Part shown: piece by piece, positions 44,854 to 53,847 of the stretch
Layout of the letters: every line of letters starts with the position of its first letter
How positions within the stretch are numbered: position 1 is the first letter of the stretch
Origin: Paracoccus onubensis
GTDB lineage: Bacteria; Pseudomonadota; Alphaproteobacteria; Rhodobacterales; Rhodobacteraceae
DNA length: 64,000 nucleotides
Assembly: GCF_003591515.1 (NCBI RefSeq)
Contig: NZ_QZCG01000002.1
Location: 62,001 to 126,000 of the forward strand
Reading direction: 5' to 3'
Notes under the pieces: model-generated
The model's database searches: none
What the model was told of the DNA's origin: nothing
What the model saw: the letters and a program-made list of their open reading frames with translations, nothing else
Made by a program: the position numbers and the translations under genes

Positions 44854-47800
44854 GACTGCTGGGGCTGAATATTCGCTTTCCCCGCTGGAAGAAGCACGCA
44901 TGGTGGCGTTGGACGGTAACGGTCCTTGGCATTCTTCTGCTATGTGCCGCCATCTGGATCGGTGGCCCGATGACCGGTTGGGGGCCGTTGGCGACCCTAT
45001 GGCTGCGGCTGACGCTGATCGGATCGATCCTATTCATCTTCTTCCTGGTCCTGTTCATCCGTTGGCGCCGCCGGGTTCGCGCGGCACGCGAAATAGAAGA
45101 TGCGATGATCCCGGCCGAGCCAGAGGGCGATGGCAAGCTGCTTGCCGAAAAGATGCAGGAAGCCCTTGCGGTTCTTAAGAAATCTGGCGGCGCTTCTTCG
45201 CTTTACGATCTGCCCTGGTATGTCATCATCGGGCCTCCGGGCGCGGGTAAGACGACCGCGCTTGCCAATTCCGGACTGGATTTCCCGCTTGCGCAGGAAC
45301 AGGCGGTATCGGGCTTTGGCGGCACAAGGAACATGGATTTCTGGTTCTCGGAAGAGGCGGTGCTGATCGATACCGCTGGCCGGTATACCACGCAGGACAG
45401 CGACTCGGTTGCCGATAAGGCCAGCTGGGATTCGTTTCTTGATCTGCTCAAGCGAACCCGTCCGAACCGCCCGATCAACGGCGTGATTCTGTCTTTCTCG
45501 GTTGAAGACATGATGAAGGACGATTCAGGCGCACTGACCCGTCATGCCGAGACCGTCCGCGCCCGTCTTGCCGAACTGCACGAGCAACTCAAGATCGATT
45601 TTCCGGTCTATGTGATGTTCACCAAGGCCGACCTTATCGCCGGCTTTCGCGAATATTTCAGCAGCTACAGCCTGAACCGCCGCAAGCTGGTCTGGGGCGT
45701 GACCTTCCAGAACAAGGATCGCAAGGCGATCACTCACGAATCCGTTCCGGCAGAGTTCGACCGGCTGGTCTCGCGTCTGTCGGACGAGATCATCGACCGT
45801 CTGTCCGAAGAACCGGATGGCGTGGCGCGGATCGCGATCTTCGGTCTGCCCGGGCAGATGGCGCTGTTGCGCGACAATGTCTCGTCCTTTCTGCGCAGGG
45901 TCTTTGAGCCGACGCGCTACAAGACCAATGCGATTCTGCGCGGCTTCTATTTCACCTCGGGCACGCAGGAGGGCACGCCGGTCGATCAGGTTCTGGGCGC
46001 GATCCAGACACCGGATGCGCCGATGGGCTTCCAGTCCGCCTTCATGTCGGGCAAGGGTAAAAGCTTCTTCATCCACGATTTGCTGCGCCGGGTGATTTTT
46101 CCCGAACAGGGCTGGGTGTCGCATGATCTCAAGGCCGTTCGGCGTAGCCTGATGATTCGCACGGCGGCGTTTTCGGCAATCGCATTGGTCACGATCGGTG
46201 CCGTTTCGGCGCTGGGCTACAGTTATTGGAAGAATTTCCAGCTTGTGCGCACTGCTGAAGGGGAAACCCGCTCCTACAAGCTGGCAGCGCAGGAAGAATT
46301 GGCCCGCGACGTCATCGACGACACCGATCTGCGACCCATCGTACCCCTGCTGAACGATCTGTCCACGATGCCCGCCGGATATGGCGACAGTCAGGATACC
46401 AGCTTCTGGGAAGGGCTGGGTCTTGGTCAGCGTGATCGTCTGAACCGTGTCGCGACCGAAAGCTATGCCGAGGCACTTGAGCGGATGCTGCGCCCGCGCT
46501 TGATCCTTGAGCTTGAAACCCGGATCCCGGAAATCATCGCCTCGGGCGAGATGACCGAGATTTACCGGGCGCTGAAGGTTTATCTGCTTCTGGGCAAGCA
46601 GGGTGAGACGCAGGATGATGACGCGATCCTGACATGGTTCAATCAGGCATGGCGGCAGGAATATCCCGGTCGCACGGGGCTGGAACTGATCGACCAGCTG
46701 CAAATTCATCTGGAGGCCATGTTGTCTCTGGATGACAGACGCAATCTTCTGGTGGATCTGGATCAGGCAACGGTCGACCGCGCGCGCGCCGCGATAGCGC
46801 AGCTTCCCCTGGACGAACAGGCCTATGCTTTGATCAAGGATGGCGCGCTGGCCGCCGGACTGAGCGACTGGAACCTGCAAGAGGCCGCCGGTGGCGATAT
46901 GGCCGCGCAGGTCTTTACCACAAGAGATGGGCAGGATCTGTCATCGCTGACGGTGCCGGGGCTCTATACCTATGAAGGCTTCTGGTCCTATTTTTACGAC
47001 CAGCTTGCCGTCGTCGGCGAGGAACTGCGCCGCGATCAATGGGTGCTGGGCGATCTTGCGAATACCGCCGAGATCGAAAGCCGTCTTGCCCGTCTGGACC
47101 GCGATCTTCTGGAACGTTACCGCAGAGAATTCATTTCGGCGTGGAACGGTGTTCTGAACGATATAACGCTGACCTCGATGGTTGCCGACAAGCCGAATTA
47201 CGCGGCGCTCAGAACCGCGGTTTCCGCTCAGGCATCGCCGATATTGGAACTGGTCAAGGCGGTTGCGACCCAAACCAATCTCAGCCGTGAATATGAACAG
47301 CTTGAAGGTGCTGATCTGGCGGCTCTGACTGGCGAAGGTGGAGAAGAAGGCGGCGAACAGGGCGGCGAGGGTGGCGAAGTCGCTGGCGCTGTCGGCAAAC
47401 AGCTTGGGGACCGGCTGCGTTCGCGTTCCAGCGGTGTGCAGCGTATCCTGCTTGACGCGGCGGCCCAGCAGGGCGGCGACGCCTTACCCGGAGGTGGCGG
47501 CGGAAATGGCGCTTCGGGCGAGAGCAACAGTGTGACCGCTCCGATCGAGGCGATCACCAAGGAGTTCGAGAACTGGCATTTGCTGGTCGAGGGCGAAGCA
47601 GGCCAGCGGCCCGTCGATACGCTGCTGGGTAATCTTGGCGCCATCTGGGAGACGTTGCGAAACGCAGAATATAACCCGGAAATTGGCCCCGAAATACTGC
47701 CTCCGCTGCTGAACAAGCTGACACAGTACAATTCGCAATTGCCCGATTCTTTGGCGCGGATGGTCACGCGGGCGGAAGGCGATTTCCGCACCGGGGCCTC

Positions 47801-48506
47801 GGACGCAAGCATCGAAACGATGAACCGGGAACTGACCGACCGCGTGACATTCTACTGCCGCGATGTGATCACCACGTCATATCCTTTCACGACGTCTTCT
47901 CGCAGCCTGTCCATCGCCAATTTCTCGCGCTTCTTCGGCCCGGGCGGCGAGATGGATAAATATTTCGCCGAATTCCTCGAGCATTATGTCGAACGCACGG
48001 ATGAGGGTCTGAAATGGCGCGAGGATGAAGAGATCACCAAGCGGCTTTCGGCGAACACGCTGAAGCAGTTCGAGCGTGCCGAGCGGATTCGGCGGGCTTT
48101 CTTTGCCGGGGGAACCTCGGAACCATCGGTCGAGATCACCATCAGTCAGGTCGATGCCCATCCCACGGTTGAAAGCGCTGCACTCGCGATCAATGACGAA
48201 GTGGTGCAGACCGCAACCGGCTCGCTTCCTCGTACTGTTGTCTGGCCGGGCACGGGAAAATCGACGATCCTGCAATTGTCGCCTCCGCAGTCGCGCCAAT
48301 CGGTCTTGCGGTTCGAAGGCAGTTCCTGGACTTTCCTGCAATTTCTGGATGCGGCCAGTTACAAGCAACAGCAAGGCGACACGTTGCGCGCGACCTTCAT
48401 GCTGGACGGGCGCAATATCACTTATGATTTCACCATCAATGCGCTGGTCAATCCGTTTACCATGCCCGAACTTCGTGAGTTTGAATGTCCGCAGAGCATC
48501 GACTGA
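44850..48506 (+). CDS. tssM: Type VI membrane-complex protein TssM (IcmF)
   Basis: A 1218-residue inner-membrane protein. Two N-terminal helices (about 24-75) precede a cytoplasmic NTPase-like domain with an intact Walker A (GPPGAGKTT, residues 128-136) and VLIDTAGRY. A third helix (about 437-460) leads to a large periplasmic domain. A Gly/Glu-rich insert (about 825-850) is unusual. The start is TTG, chosen because GGAGG lies six bases before it and it overlaps the tssL stop. TssM normally contacts the lipoprotein TssJ, for which no gene is visible here. Confidence 0.93.
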   Translation: MRLLGLNIRFPRWKKHAWWRWTVTVLGILLLCAAIWIGGPMTGWGPLATLWLRLTLIGSILFIFFLVLFIRWRRRVRAAREIEDAMIPAEPEGDGKLLAEKMQEALAVLKKSGGASSLYDLPWYVIIGPPGAGKTTALANSGLDFPLAQEQAVSGFGGTRNMDFWFSEEAVLIDTAGRYTTQDSDSVADKASWDSFLDLLKRTRPNRPINGVILSFSVEDMMKDDSGALTRHAETVRARLAELHEQLKIDFPVYVMFTKADLIAGFREYFSSYSLNRRKLVWGVTFQNKDRKAITHESVPAEFDRLVSRLSDEIIDRLSEEPDGVARIAIFGLPGQMALLRDNVSSFLRRVFEPTRYKTNAILRGFYFTSGTQEGTPVDQVLGAIQTPDAPMGFQSAFMSGKGKSFFIHDLLRRVIFPEQGWVSHDLKAVRRSLMIRTAAFSAIALVTIGAVSALGYSYWKNFQLVRTAEGETRSYKLAAQEELARDVIDDTDLRPIVPLLNDLSTMPAGYGDSQDTSFWEGLGLGQRDRLNRVATESYAEALERMLRPRLILELETRIPEIIASGEMTEIYRALKVYLLLGKQGETQDDDAILTWFNQAWRQEYPGRTGLELIDQLQIHLEAMLSLDDRRNLLVDLDQATVDRARAAIAQLPLDEQAYALIKDGALAAGLSDWNLQEAAGGDMAAQVFTTRDGQDLSSLTVPGLYTYEGFWSYFYDQLAVVGEELRRDQWVLGDLANTAEIESRLARLDRDLLERYRREFISAWNGVLNDITLTSMVADKPNYAALRTAVSAQASPILELVKAVATQTNLSREYEQLEGADLAALTGEGGEEGGEQGGEGGEVAGAVGKQLGDRLRSRSSGVQRILLDAAAQQGGDALPGGGGGNGASGESNSVTAPIEAITKEFENWHLLVEGEAGQRPVDTLLGNLGAIWETLRNAEYNPEIGPEILPPLLNKLTQYNSQLPDSLARMVTRAEGDFRTGASDASIETMNRELTDRVTFYCRDVITTSYPFTTSSRSLSIANFSRFFGPGGEMDKYFAEFLEHYVERTDEGLKWREDEEITKRLSANTLKQFERAERIRRAFFAGGTSEPSVEITISQVDAHPTVESAALAINDEVVQTATGSLPRTVVWPGTGKSTILQLSPPQSRQSVLRFEGSSWTFLQFLDAASYKQQQGDTLRATFMLDGRNITYDFTINALVNPFTMPELREFECPQSID

Positions 48507-49189
48507 ACGTCGCCGGGATCTATGGCAAGCATCCGGGTTTTGGCGATTTTATCGCCTCGGGATTGCCGGATTCCTGCCTGAATCCCTTGGGCGACTGGAT
48601 GCAGGCCGCATTGGGCGAATGGCGGGCGCAGGTCGGGGAAAGCTGGCAAAACCGCTTTGATCTGTCTCCGCGCCTGAATTTCTGGATCGGTCCGGCATTG
48701 CTTGGCGGCGAGGCGCTGCGCGGCATCTGGACCCCGTCGCATGACCGGACCGGGCGCCGTTTTCCGCTTATCGTGGCGCAGGTAACCACGGGACCGGCGC
48801 CGGTGATCGACCCGTCGCAGGAATTCCATATGGCCGCCTCGGCTGCACTGACCGGGCTGCTGGACAGCGATGGTTTCGACCCGCGCGACGTGGCAAACCG
48901 GCTGCAATCCGAACTTCCCGGACAGGTTTCCCCGGGGGGACAGCCGGGTTGGCCAACATTCTGGGCGCTTAATCCCGAACTTGGGCCTGAAACGCTGCTG
49001 GAAAATTTGCGCTCTGCCGATCACGCACATGCAGTGACGGCCAGAAGTTATTGGTGGTTTGCCGACGATTCGGCCCCTGCGTCGGGAGTACTGGGATGTC
49101 AGGGCTTGCCGGGCCTGTCCGAACTGGACTGGCTGCTTGCAGGCGGGGGGCAGGCGGGTACGGCACCCGGTGGGGAGGATGTGGCATGA
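48485..49189 (+). CDS. tagF: Type VI accessory protein TagF (ImpM)
   Basis: A 234-residue cytoplasmic protein. VAGIYGKHPGFGDFIASGLP at the N-terminus and PSHDRTGRRFPLIVAQ are the TagF/ImpM signature. TagF is a post-translational repressor that interferes with Fha or the membrane complex in Pseudomonas and Agrobacterium. It overlaps the end of tssM by 22 bases and the start of pppA by ATGA. The overlaps keep the regulator in step with the membrane proteins. Confidence 0.92.
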   Translation: MSAEHRLNVAGIYGKHPGFGDFIASGLPDSCLNPLGDWMQAALGEWRAQVGESWQNRFDLSPRLNFWIGPALLGGEALRGIWTPSHDRTGRRFPLIVAQVTTGPAPVIDPSQEFHMAASAALTGLLDSDGFDPRDVANRLQSELPGQVSPGGQPGWPTFWALNPELGPETLLENLRSADHAHAVTARSYWWFADDSAPASGVLGCQGLPGLSELDWLLAGGGQAGTAPGGEDVA

Positions 49190-49953
49190 ACGAGACGAAT
49201 CGCTGGTTCTCATTTCAGGTGGGTGCGCTGAGCGACAAGGGGCGTATCAGATCGCATAACGAGGACAGTATCGGCGCATTCTCGGATATCGGCGTCTGGG
49301 CCGTTGCGGATGGTATGGGCGGACATGCCGCCGGCGATGTCGCCAGTGCGATCATCGTTGAGGAACTCGGCTCGCTTGGGATCGCCGTCGATGCGCAGGA
49401 TCAAAGGGCGCGGGTGCTGGAGCGGCTGGACCGCGCGCATCTGCGGATCGCCGAACATGCCCGTCAGAACCAATTGGGCACGGTCGGGGCGACCATCGCG
49501 GCGCTGTTGATCCATGACGCCGAATTCAGTTGCATCTGGGCGGGTGACAGCCGGATATATCTGCTGCGTGACGACCAATTGACGCCTTTGACACGCGATC
49601 ACAGTGAAGTTGCCCAACTGATCGCCTCTGGCGTCATGAGCGAGGCCGAGGCGCGGCTTGCGCCGGGAAGAAACGTCATTACCCGGGCCATCGGGATCGG
49701 GGAAACGGCGAATCCCGAAATCGCGGGCGGGGTGATCAAGCCCGAGGACCGTCTTCTTCTGTGCTCGGACGGGCTGACCGAGCATCTGGACGATGCCGAG
49801 CTTGCGCATCTGTTGATACAGTCGATACCTGCGCCGGAGCTGGCGCAGAGACTGATCGAACTTACTCTGGAGCGCGGCGCAAAAGATAATGTCAGCGTGA
49901 TCGTGCTGGACTGTGCAGCGAGGGAGGAAGCCCTGCAGGCGCAGGACGAATAA
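49186..49953 (+). CDS. pppA: PP2C-type Ser/Thr phosphatase PppA
   Basis: A 255-residue metal-dependent phosphatase. It shows the PP2C motifs in order: SDKGRIRSHNEDS, WAVADGMGGHAAGD, GATIAALLI, WAGDSRIYLL, LLLCSDGLTEHL and KDNVSVIVLD, with the metal-binding aspartates intact. PppA reverses PpkA phosphorylation and switches off type VI secretion. The ATG at 49186 overlaps the tagF stop. ppkA starts three bases after its stop. Confidence 0.94.
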   Translation: MNETNRWFSFQVGALSDKGRIRSHNEDSIGAFSDIGVWAVADGMGGHAAGDVASAIIVEELGSLGIAVDAQDQRARVLERLDRAHLRIAEHARQNQLGTVGATIAALLIHDAEFSCIWAGDSRIYLLRDDQLTPLTRDHSEVAQLIASGVMSEAEARLAPGRNVITRAIGIGETANPEIAGGVIKPEDRLLLCSDGLTEHLDDAELAHLLIQSIPAPELAQRLIELTLERGAKDNVSVIVLDCAAREEALQAQDE

Positions 49954-49956
49954 CCG

Positions 49957-52236
49957 ATGACCGAGACCGAGGACGATCCTTCTCGCAAGACCGACCCGCC
50001 CGAGCCATCCGGGCCGGATGAGGTCGCGCAGAAGAAGGTAAAGCCTGCTGCTTCCAGCGAATCCGCAGAAGATGGCACGGCAGATGACAGAACCGTCTTT
50101 TCCGAAACCGACGGGTCGAAGCCCGGGGCGAAGGACGGTATCCGGCAGGTATCGGACTCGCCAGACAACGCGCAGACATCCGGAACATCCGCTGATGCTG
50201 ATGCTGACAAGACAGTATTTTCCGGATCCGCAGATGCGAATGAAGCCGGAGACGAGGACGCACCGCAGACGATGATCTCGTCCGATGCGTCGCCGATTTC
50301 TCCTCCCGTGCCGCCGCCAGCGGAGCCGACCGTGATCGGCGAGCAACCGGCGTCTCAGGCCGCAGAGATCCGCATCGTCGAGCCGGGCACCCTGATCAAT
50401 AATAATTACCGGATCGTGTCGCTGGTCAGCTCTGGCGGCATGGGCGAGGTATACCGCGCCGAGAATGTCTTTACCGGTGATCCGGTGGCGGTGAAGGTGA
50501 TCCTGCCGAATCTGGCACAGGATGAATCGGTTCTCGACATGTTCCGGCGCGAGGCGCGGGTTCTGGTTCAGCTTCGCGACGAAGCGATCGTTCGCTATCA
50601 CAATTTTGTCCTTGATGGTGGACTGAACCGTTATTGCCTGATCATGGAATTCGTCGAGGGGCGTCATCTCGGCGCACGGGTCAAGGAAGACGGTCCCCTG
50701 TCCGACGATGCCGCAATCACGCTTTTGCGGCGGCTTGCGCGGGGGCTTGAACGCTCTCACGGCCGCGGGGTTACCCATCGTGACCTGTCCCCCGATAATG
50801 TCATCCTCCGCGATGACAGGATCGACGAGGCGGTTCTGATCGATTTCGGCATCGCCCGCTCGACCGAGCTGGGGGATGGGCTTGCTGGGCGATTTGCCGG
50901 GAAATTCAAATATATCGCCCCCGAGCAGCTTGGCCATTTCGGCGGTGATATCCAGCCGGAAACCGATGTTTACGGGCTGGCCCTGCTGATGGCGATGGTT
51001 CTGCGGGGCAAGCCTCTGGACATGGGAGATTCGATCGTTTCTGCCTCTGCCGCGCGTCAGGCCATTCCGGACCTGACCGGGGTTCCGCATCGGTTGCTTC
51101 CGTTATTGCAGCACATGCTGGAGCCGGATCCCAAGCGGCGTCCCGAGACGATGGGTACCGTGCTGCGAATGCTGAACGATCCGGCGATGATCCCGGCGCA
51201 GTACCGTTTGCCCCTGTGGACGGTGACCGGAAACCCTTCCGGTGATGATAGTGGTGCGGGTGGGTTTCAGACATTGATCGGGCAAACTGCTCCGCAGGAT
51301 TCCAGTAGTCCCTTTGCGCGGCCGCCAGAGGCGGGGGTGATGGAAAGCGTACCTTCGGGAAGTCCACTGGCCAGATCGGAACGAAGTCAGGCATGGACGA
51401 TCCTGATTGCCGTCATCGTTCTGGCGCTCGCCGCTGCGGCGGGCGTGGGGTGGTGGATGAAGCGCGAGAGCGGACAGCCTCCCGCGGTCACGGAAGCCGA
51501 GATAGAAGAACCGAAGGAACTTGCGGCGCGGGATACATCCACGCGCGAAGGTTTTCTGGCATCCCAGTCCTTGCCCGCATGCAGTTTCGCGGATCGGATC
51601 GCCACCGGGCAGAATGCCGGGATGGTGTCTGTTCTCAGCAATACCAGTTTCCCGTCATCCGGGCTTGTCGATGCCTACGAGGCCGAATTCGGCACGCGCC
51701 CGACGATTATCGAAACACAGGTCATGCCGCAGCATTGTCCGGCACTTGAGTTCCTGCGCGAAGTCTCGGGGCGCCCGGCTGCGCCACCCATGCTGACGGC
51801 CACGATTCGCTCGGCTGAAGAAGGGTATCAGCTTGTCGGTAGCGTGAATGCGGATACCGCCCGACAACTTTGGCTGTTTCTGGTTTCTCCGACTGGCGGA
51901 ATCTACGATCTGACCGGACAAAGCAGCGAAACCTCGGATGGCCGCCAGTTCGGTGTGGGCATTTCGGCGGTGCAGGCAGATGACGATCCTGCTGTTGCTC
52001 CGTTCCTGCTTGTTGCCCTGACCACGGAAAAGCCAATCGCGGCAGTCGCCGCCGCCCCGGCGGGGGCATCGGCCGACGAATTGCTGCCACGGGTGCTACA
52101 GGAATTGCATGCCAATGAGGAGAACCCGGCAGTCAGTGTTCTTGCCTTGCGTGCAAAGGCGCCCGCTGACGTGCCTGCTGTCGATAATGCAGAGGCTTCC
52201 GAATCAGATGATGCGGACGAGGAAACCGCCAACTGA
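49957..52236 (+). CDS. ppkA: Membrane-spanning Ser/Thr kinase PpkA with a periplasmic sensor domain
   Basis: A 759-residue receptor kinase. A disordered acidic N-terminus (1-140) holds four T-[VM]-[FI]-[SG] motifs at Thr46, 86, 105 and 125. The kinase domain (about 151-400) has GGMG at 160, ATP-binding Lys in VAVKVI, HRDLSPDN at 274 and DFG at 296. A further TLIG motif lies at Thr439. One helix (about 480-500) leads to a periplasmic domain with Cys542 and Cys594, whose pattern matches the C-terminal domain of the TonB-like protein at 26321-27358. Known PpkA proteins phosphorylate Fha or TssL to activate secretion. It is the last gene of the block. Confidence 0.92.
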   Translation: MTETEDDPSRKTDPPEPSGPDEVAQKKVKPAASSESAEDGTADDRTVFSETDGSKPGAKDGIRQVSDSPDNAQTSGTSADADADKTVFSGSADANEAGDEDAPQTMISSDASPISPPVPPPAEPTVIGEQPASQAAEIRIVEPGTLINNNYRIVSLVSSGGMGEVYRAENVFTGDPVAVKVILPNLAQDESVLDMFRREARVLVQLRDEAIVRYHNFVLDGGLNRYCLIMEFVEGRHLGARVKEDGPLSDDAAITLLRRLARGLERSHGRGVTHRDLSPDNVILRDDRIDEAVLIDFGIARSTELGDGLAGRFAGKFKYIAPEQLGHFGGDIQPETDVYGLALLMAMVLRGKPLDMGDSIVSASAARQAIPDLTGVPHRLLPLLQHMLEPDPKRRPETMGTVLRMLNDPAMIPAQYRLPLWTVTGNPSGDDSGAGGFQTLIGQTAPQDSSSPFARPPEAGVMESVPSGSPLARSERSQAWTILIAVIVLALAAAAGVGWWMKRESGQPPAVTEAEIEEPKELAARDTSTREGFLASQSLPACSFADRIATGQNAGMVSVLSNTSFPSSGLVDAYEAEFGTRPTIIETQVMPQHCPALEFLREVSGRPAAPPMLTATIRSAEEGYQLVGSVNADTARQLWLFLVSPTGGIYDLTGQSSETSDGRQFGVGISAVQADDDPAVAPFLLVALTTEKPIAAVAAAPAGASADELLPRVLQELHANEENPAVSVLALRAKAPADVPAVDNAEASESDDADEETAN

Positions 52237-52263
52237 ATCGTGCATCCGGCAGCTGTTCAAAGA

Positions 52264-52782
52264 TCAGTCGCGCCCGTCGAACCGAAGAAAATCCATCACA
52301 CTGCCCTGTCCCAAGGCGACCTCGGACCAGTTTTCGATCTGGAAATCGATGACAAGCGTTGCCCCGGTCGCATAGCGGCGGAATTCCGGATCCAGGGGAG
52401 CACGTGCGGGCAGCATTGCGGCGAATTCCGAGATACCCGGATTATGACCAAGCATCATGACGGTCTGATGACTTGCGCTGCGCAGAATCGTCAGCATCTT
52501 ATCTGCGCTGGCGTGGTAAAGGCCCGGCTCATAGCGGATCAGCGGGCGTACCTCGAGAATGGCGCTTGCCACCATTTCCCAGGTTTCCTTCGTGCGTTTG
52601 GCCGAGGAACACAGGACCTCTTCCGGTTCGTAATCCCGGCTTGCCAGCCAGTCGCCAAGCGCCAGTGCCGAACGTCGGCCACGCGCGTTCAGCGGCCGGT
52701 CGTGGTCATCAAGCGAAGGATTGTCCCATGCCGATTTGGCGTGGCGTGTCAGGATCAGTCTTCGGTATCCAAGCGGAGTCAT
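52264..52782 (-). CDS. SixA-type histidine phosphatase family protein
   Basis: A 172-residue member of the phosphoglycerate mutase-like branch-1 superfamily. The catalytic motif is LTRHAKSAW (SixA-like, with RHA rather than RHG), and the second His is in LGHNPGISEFA. SixA of E. coli removes phosphate from phosphohistidine of signalling proteins. The gene is convergent with ppkA, with only 27 bases between stops; there is no sequence evidence of a link to the phospho-switch of the secretion genes. Confidence 0.87.
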   Translation of the reverse strand: MTPLGYRRLILTRHAKSAWDNPSLDDHDRPLNARGRRSALALGDWLASRDYEPEEVLCSSAKRTKETWEMVASAILEVRPLIRYEPGLYHASADKMLTILRSASHQTVMMLGHNPGISEFAAMLPARAPLDPEFRRYATGATLVIDFQIENWSEVALGQGSVMDFLRFDGRD

Positions 52783-52887
52783 GGGAAAGATGCCTCATAT
52801 GCCATGCCAATCGTTCAGGCAGCCTGCCACAGCCGTTGCCGGTCGGGCAAGCACTCGCAGCACGTTACTTAACCGAGATATGCAACT

Positions 52888-53802
52888 TTACAGTCCGGCC
52901 TCGCCCTGACGCAGCCCGCGAGGTTTGACCCGTGGCTCGGTTGACCGGATCATGCTGCCCGCGCCATGCTCGGTAAAAAGCTCCAGCAGGCAGGCGTTCG
53001 GTACGCGGCCATCCAGAATGATGACGGCCCGAACCCCTTCTTCAAGCGCCATAAGCGCGGTTTCGGTCTTCGGGATCATACCGCCGGAAATCTGCCCGTC
53101 GGCGATCATGTCGCGGACCTGATCGGGGCTAAGCTGGGTGACAACCTCTCCCGCGCTGTCCTTGACACCGGCGACATCGGTCAGCAGCAGCAGCCGGTCA
53201 GCCCTTAGCGCGCCCGCAATTGCGCCCGCTGCCGTGTCGCCATTGACGTTGAAGGTCTCGTTATCCTCCATGCCGGTCGCCACCGGGGCGATCACCGGAA
53301 TCATGCCTGCGGTGTAAAGATCGCGGATGATCTGCACATTCATCTCGACCGGACGGCCCACGAAACCCAGTTCCGGATCGTCAGCCTCGCAGACCATCAT
53401 GTCGTCATCCTTGCCCGAGATGCCGACCGCGCGCCCGCCCGCATCGTTGATGGCCTGAACGATTCGCTTATTGACCAGCCCGGACAGCACCATTTCGACG
53501 ATCTCGACGGTTTCCTTCGTGGTCACGCGTTTGCCACGAACGAACTGGCTTTCGATGCCTAGCCTGCCCAGAAGACTGTTGATCATCGGTCCGCCGCCAT
53601 GCACGACGACCGGATTCATGCCGACCTGTTTCATCAGCACCATGTCACGCGCGAATTCCGCCATTGCGTCATCATCGCCCATGGCATTGCCGCCGAATTT
53701 CACCACGACGACCGCGCCGGAATAGCGCTGCAGATAGGGCAGGGCTTCGGATAGGGTGCGAGCGGTGGCGATCCAGTTCCGGTTCATATTCTGCTTTCTC
53801 AT
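52888..53802 (-). CDS. argB: Acetylglutamate kinase
   Basis: Second enzyme of arginine biosynthesis; phosphorylates N-acetyl-L-glutamate with ATP. The 304 residues show [22 protein letters not shown], the substrate-binding LGRLG and the C-terminal ATP-binding region (SGGMIPK). This length and an N-terminal helix ([19 protein letters not shown]) fit the arginine-sensitive hexameric type. The start may be the ATG at 53802 or the one at 53787. It ends the yidC-MOSC-engB-argB series. Confidence 0.95.
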   Translation of the reverse strand: MRKQNMNRNWIATARTLSEALPYLQRYSGAVVVVKFGGNAMGDDDAMAEFARDMVLMKQVGMNPVVVHGGGPMINSLLGRLGIESQFVRGKRVTTKETVEIVEMVLSGLVNKRIVQAINDAGGRAVGISGKDDDMMVCEADDPELGFVGRPVEMNVQIIRDLYTAGMIPVIAPVATGMEDNETFNVNGDTAAGAIAGALRADRLLLLTDVAGVKDSAGEVVTQLSPDQVRDMIADGQISGGMIPKTETALMALEEGVRAVIILDGRVPNACLLELFTEHGAGSMIRSTEPRVKPRGLRQGEAGL

Positions 53803-53847
53803 ACTGGCCTCTGAGTGACGATGGCGAGCGTATGACGGCGGTGCCGG

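Noticed and set aside
49957..52236. PASTA or VWA domain at the PpkA C-terminus
   Set aside because: No PASTA repeat pattern or MIDAS motif; the two-cysteine domain matches the TonB-like protein instead.
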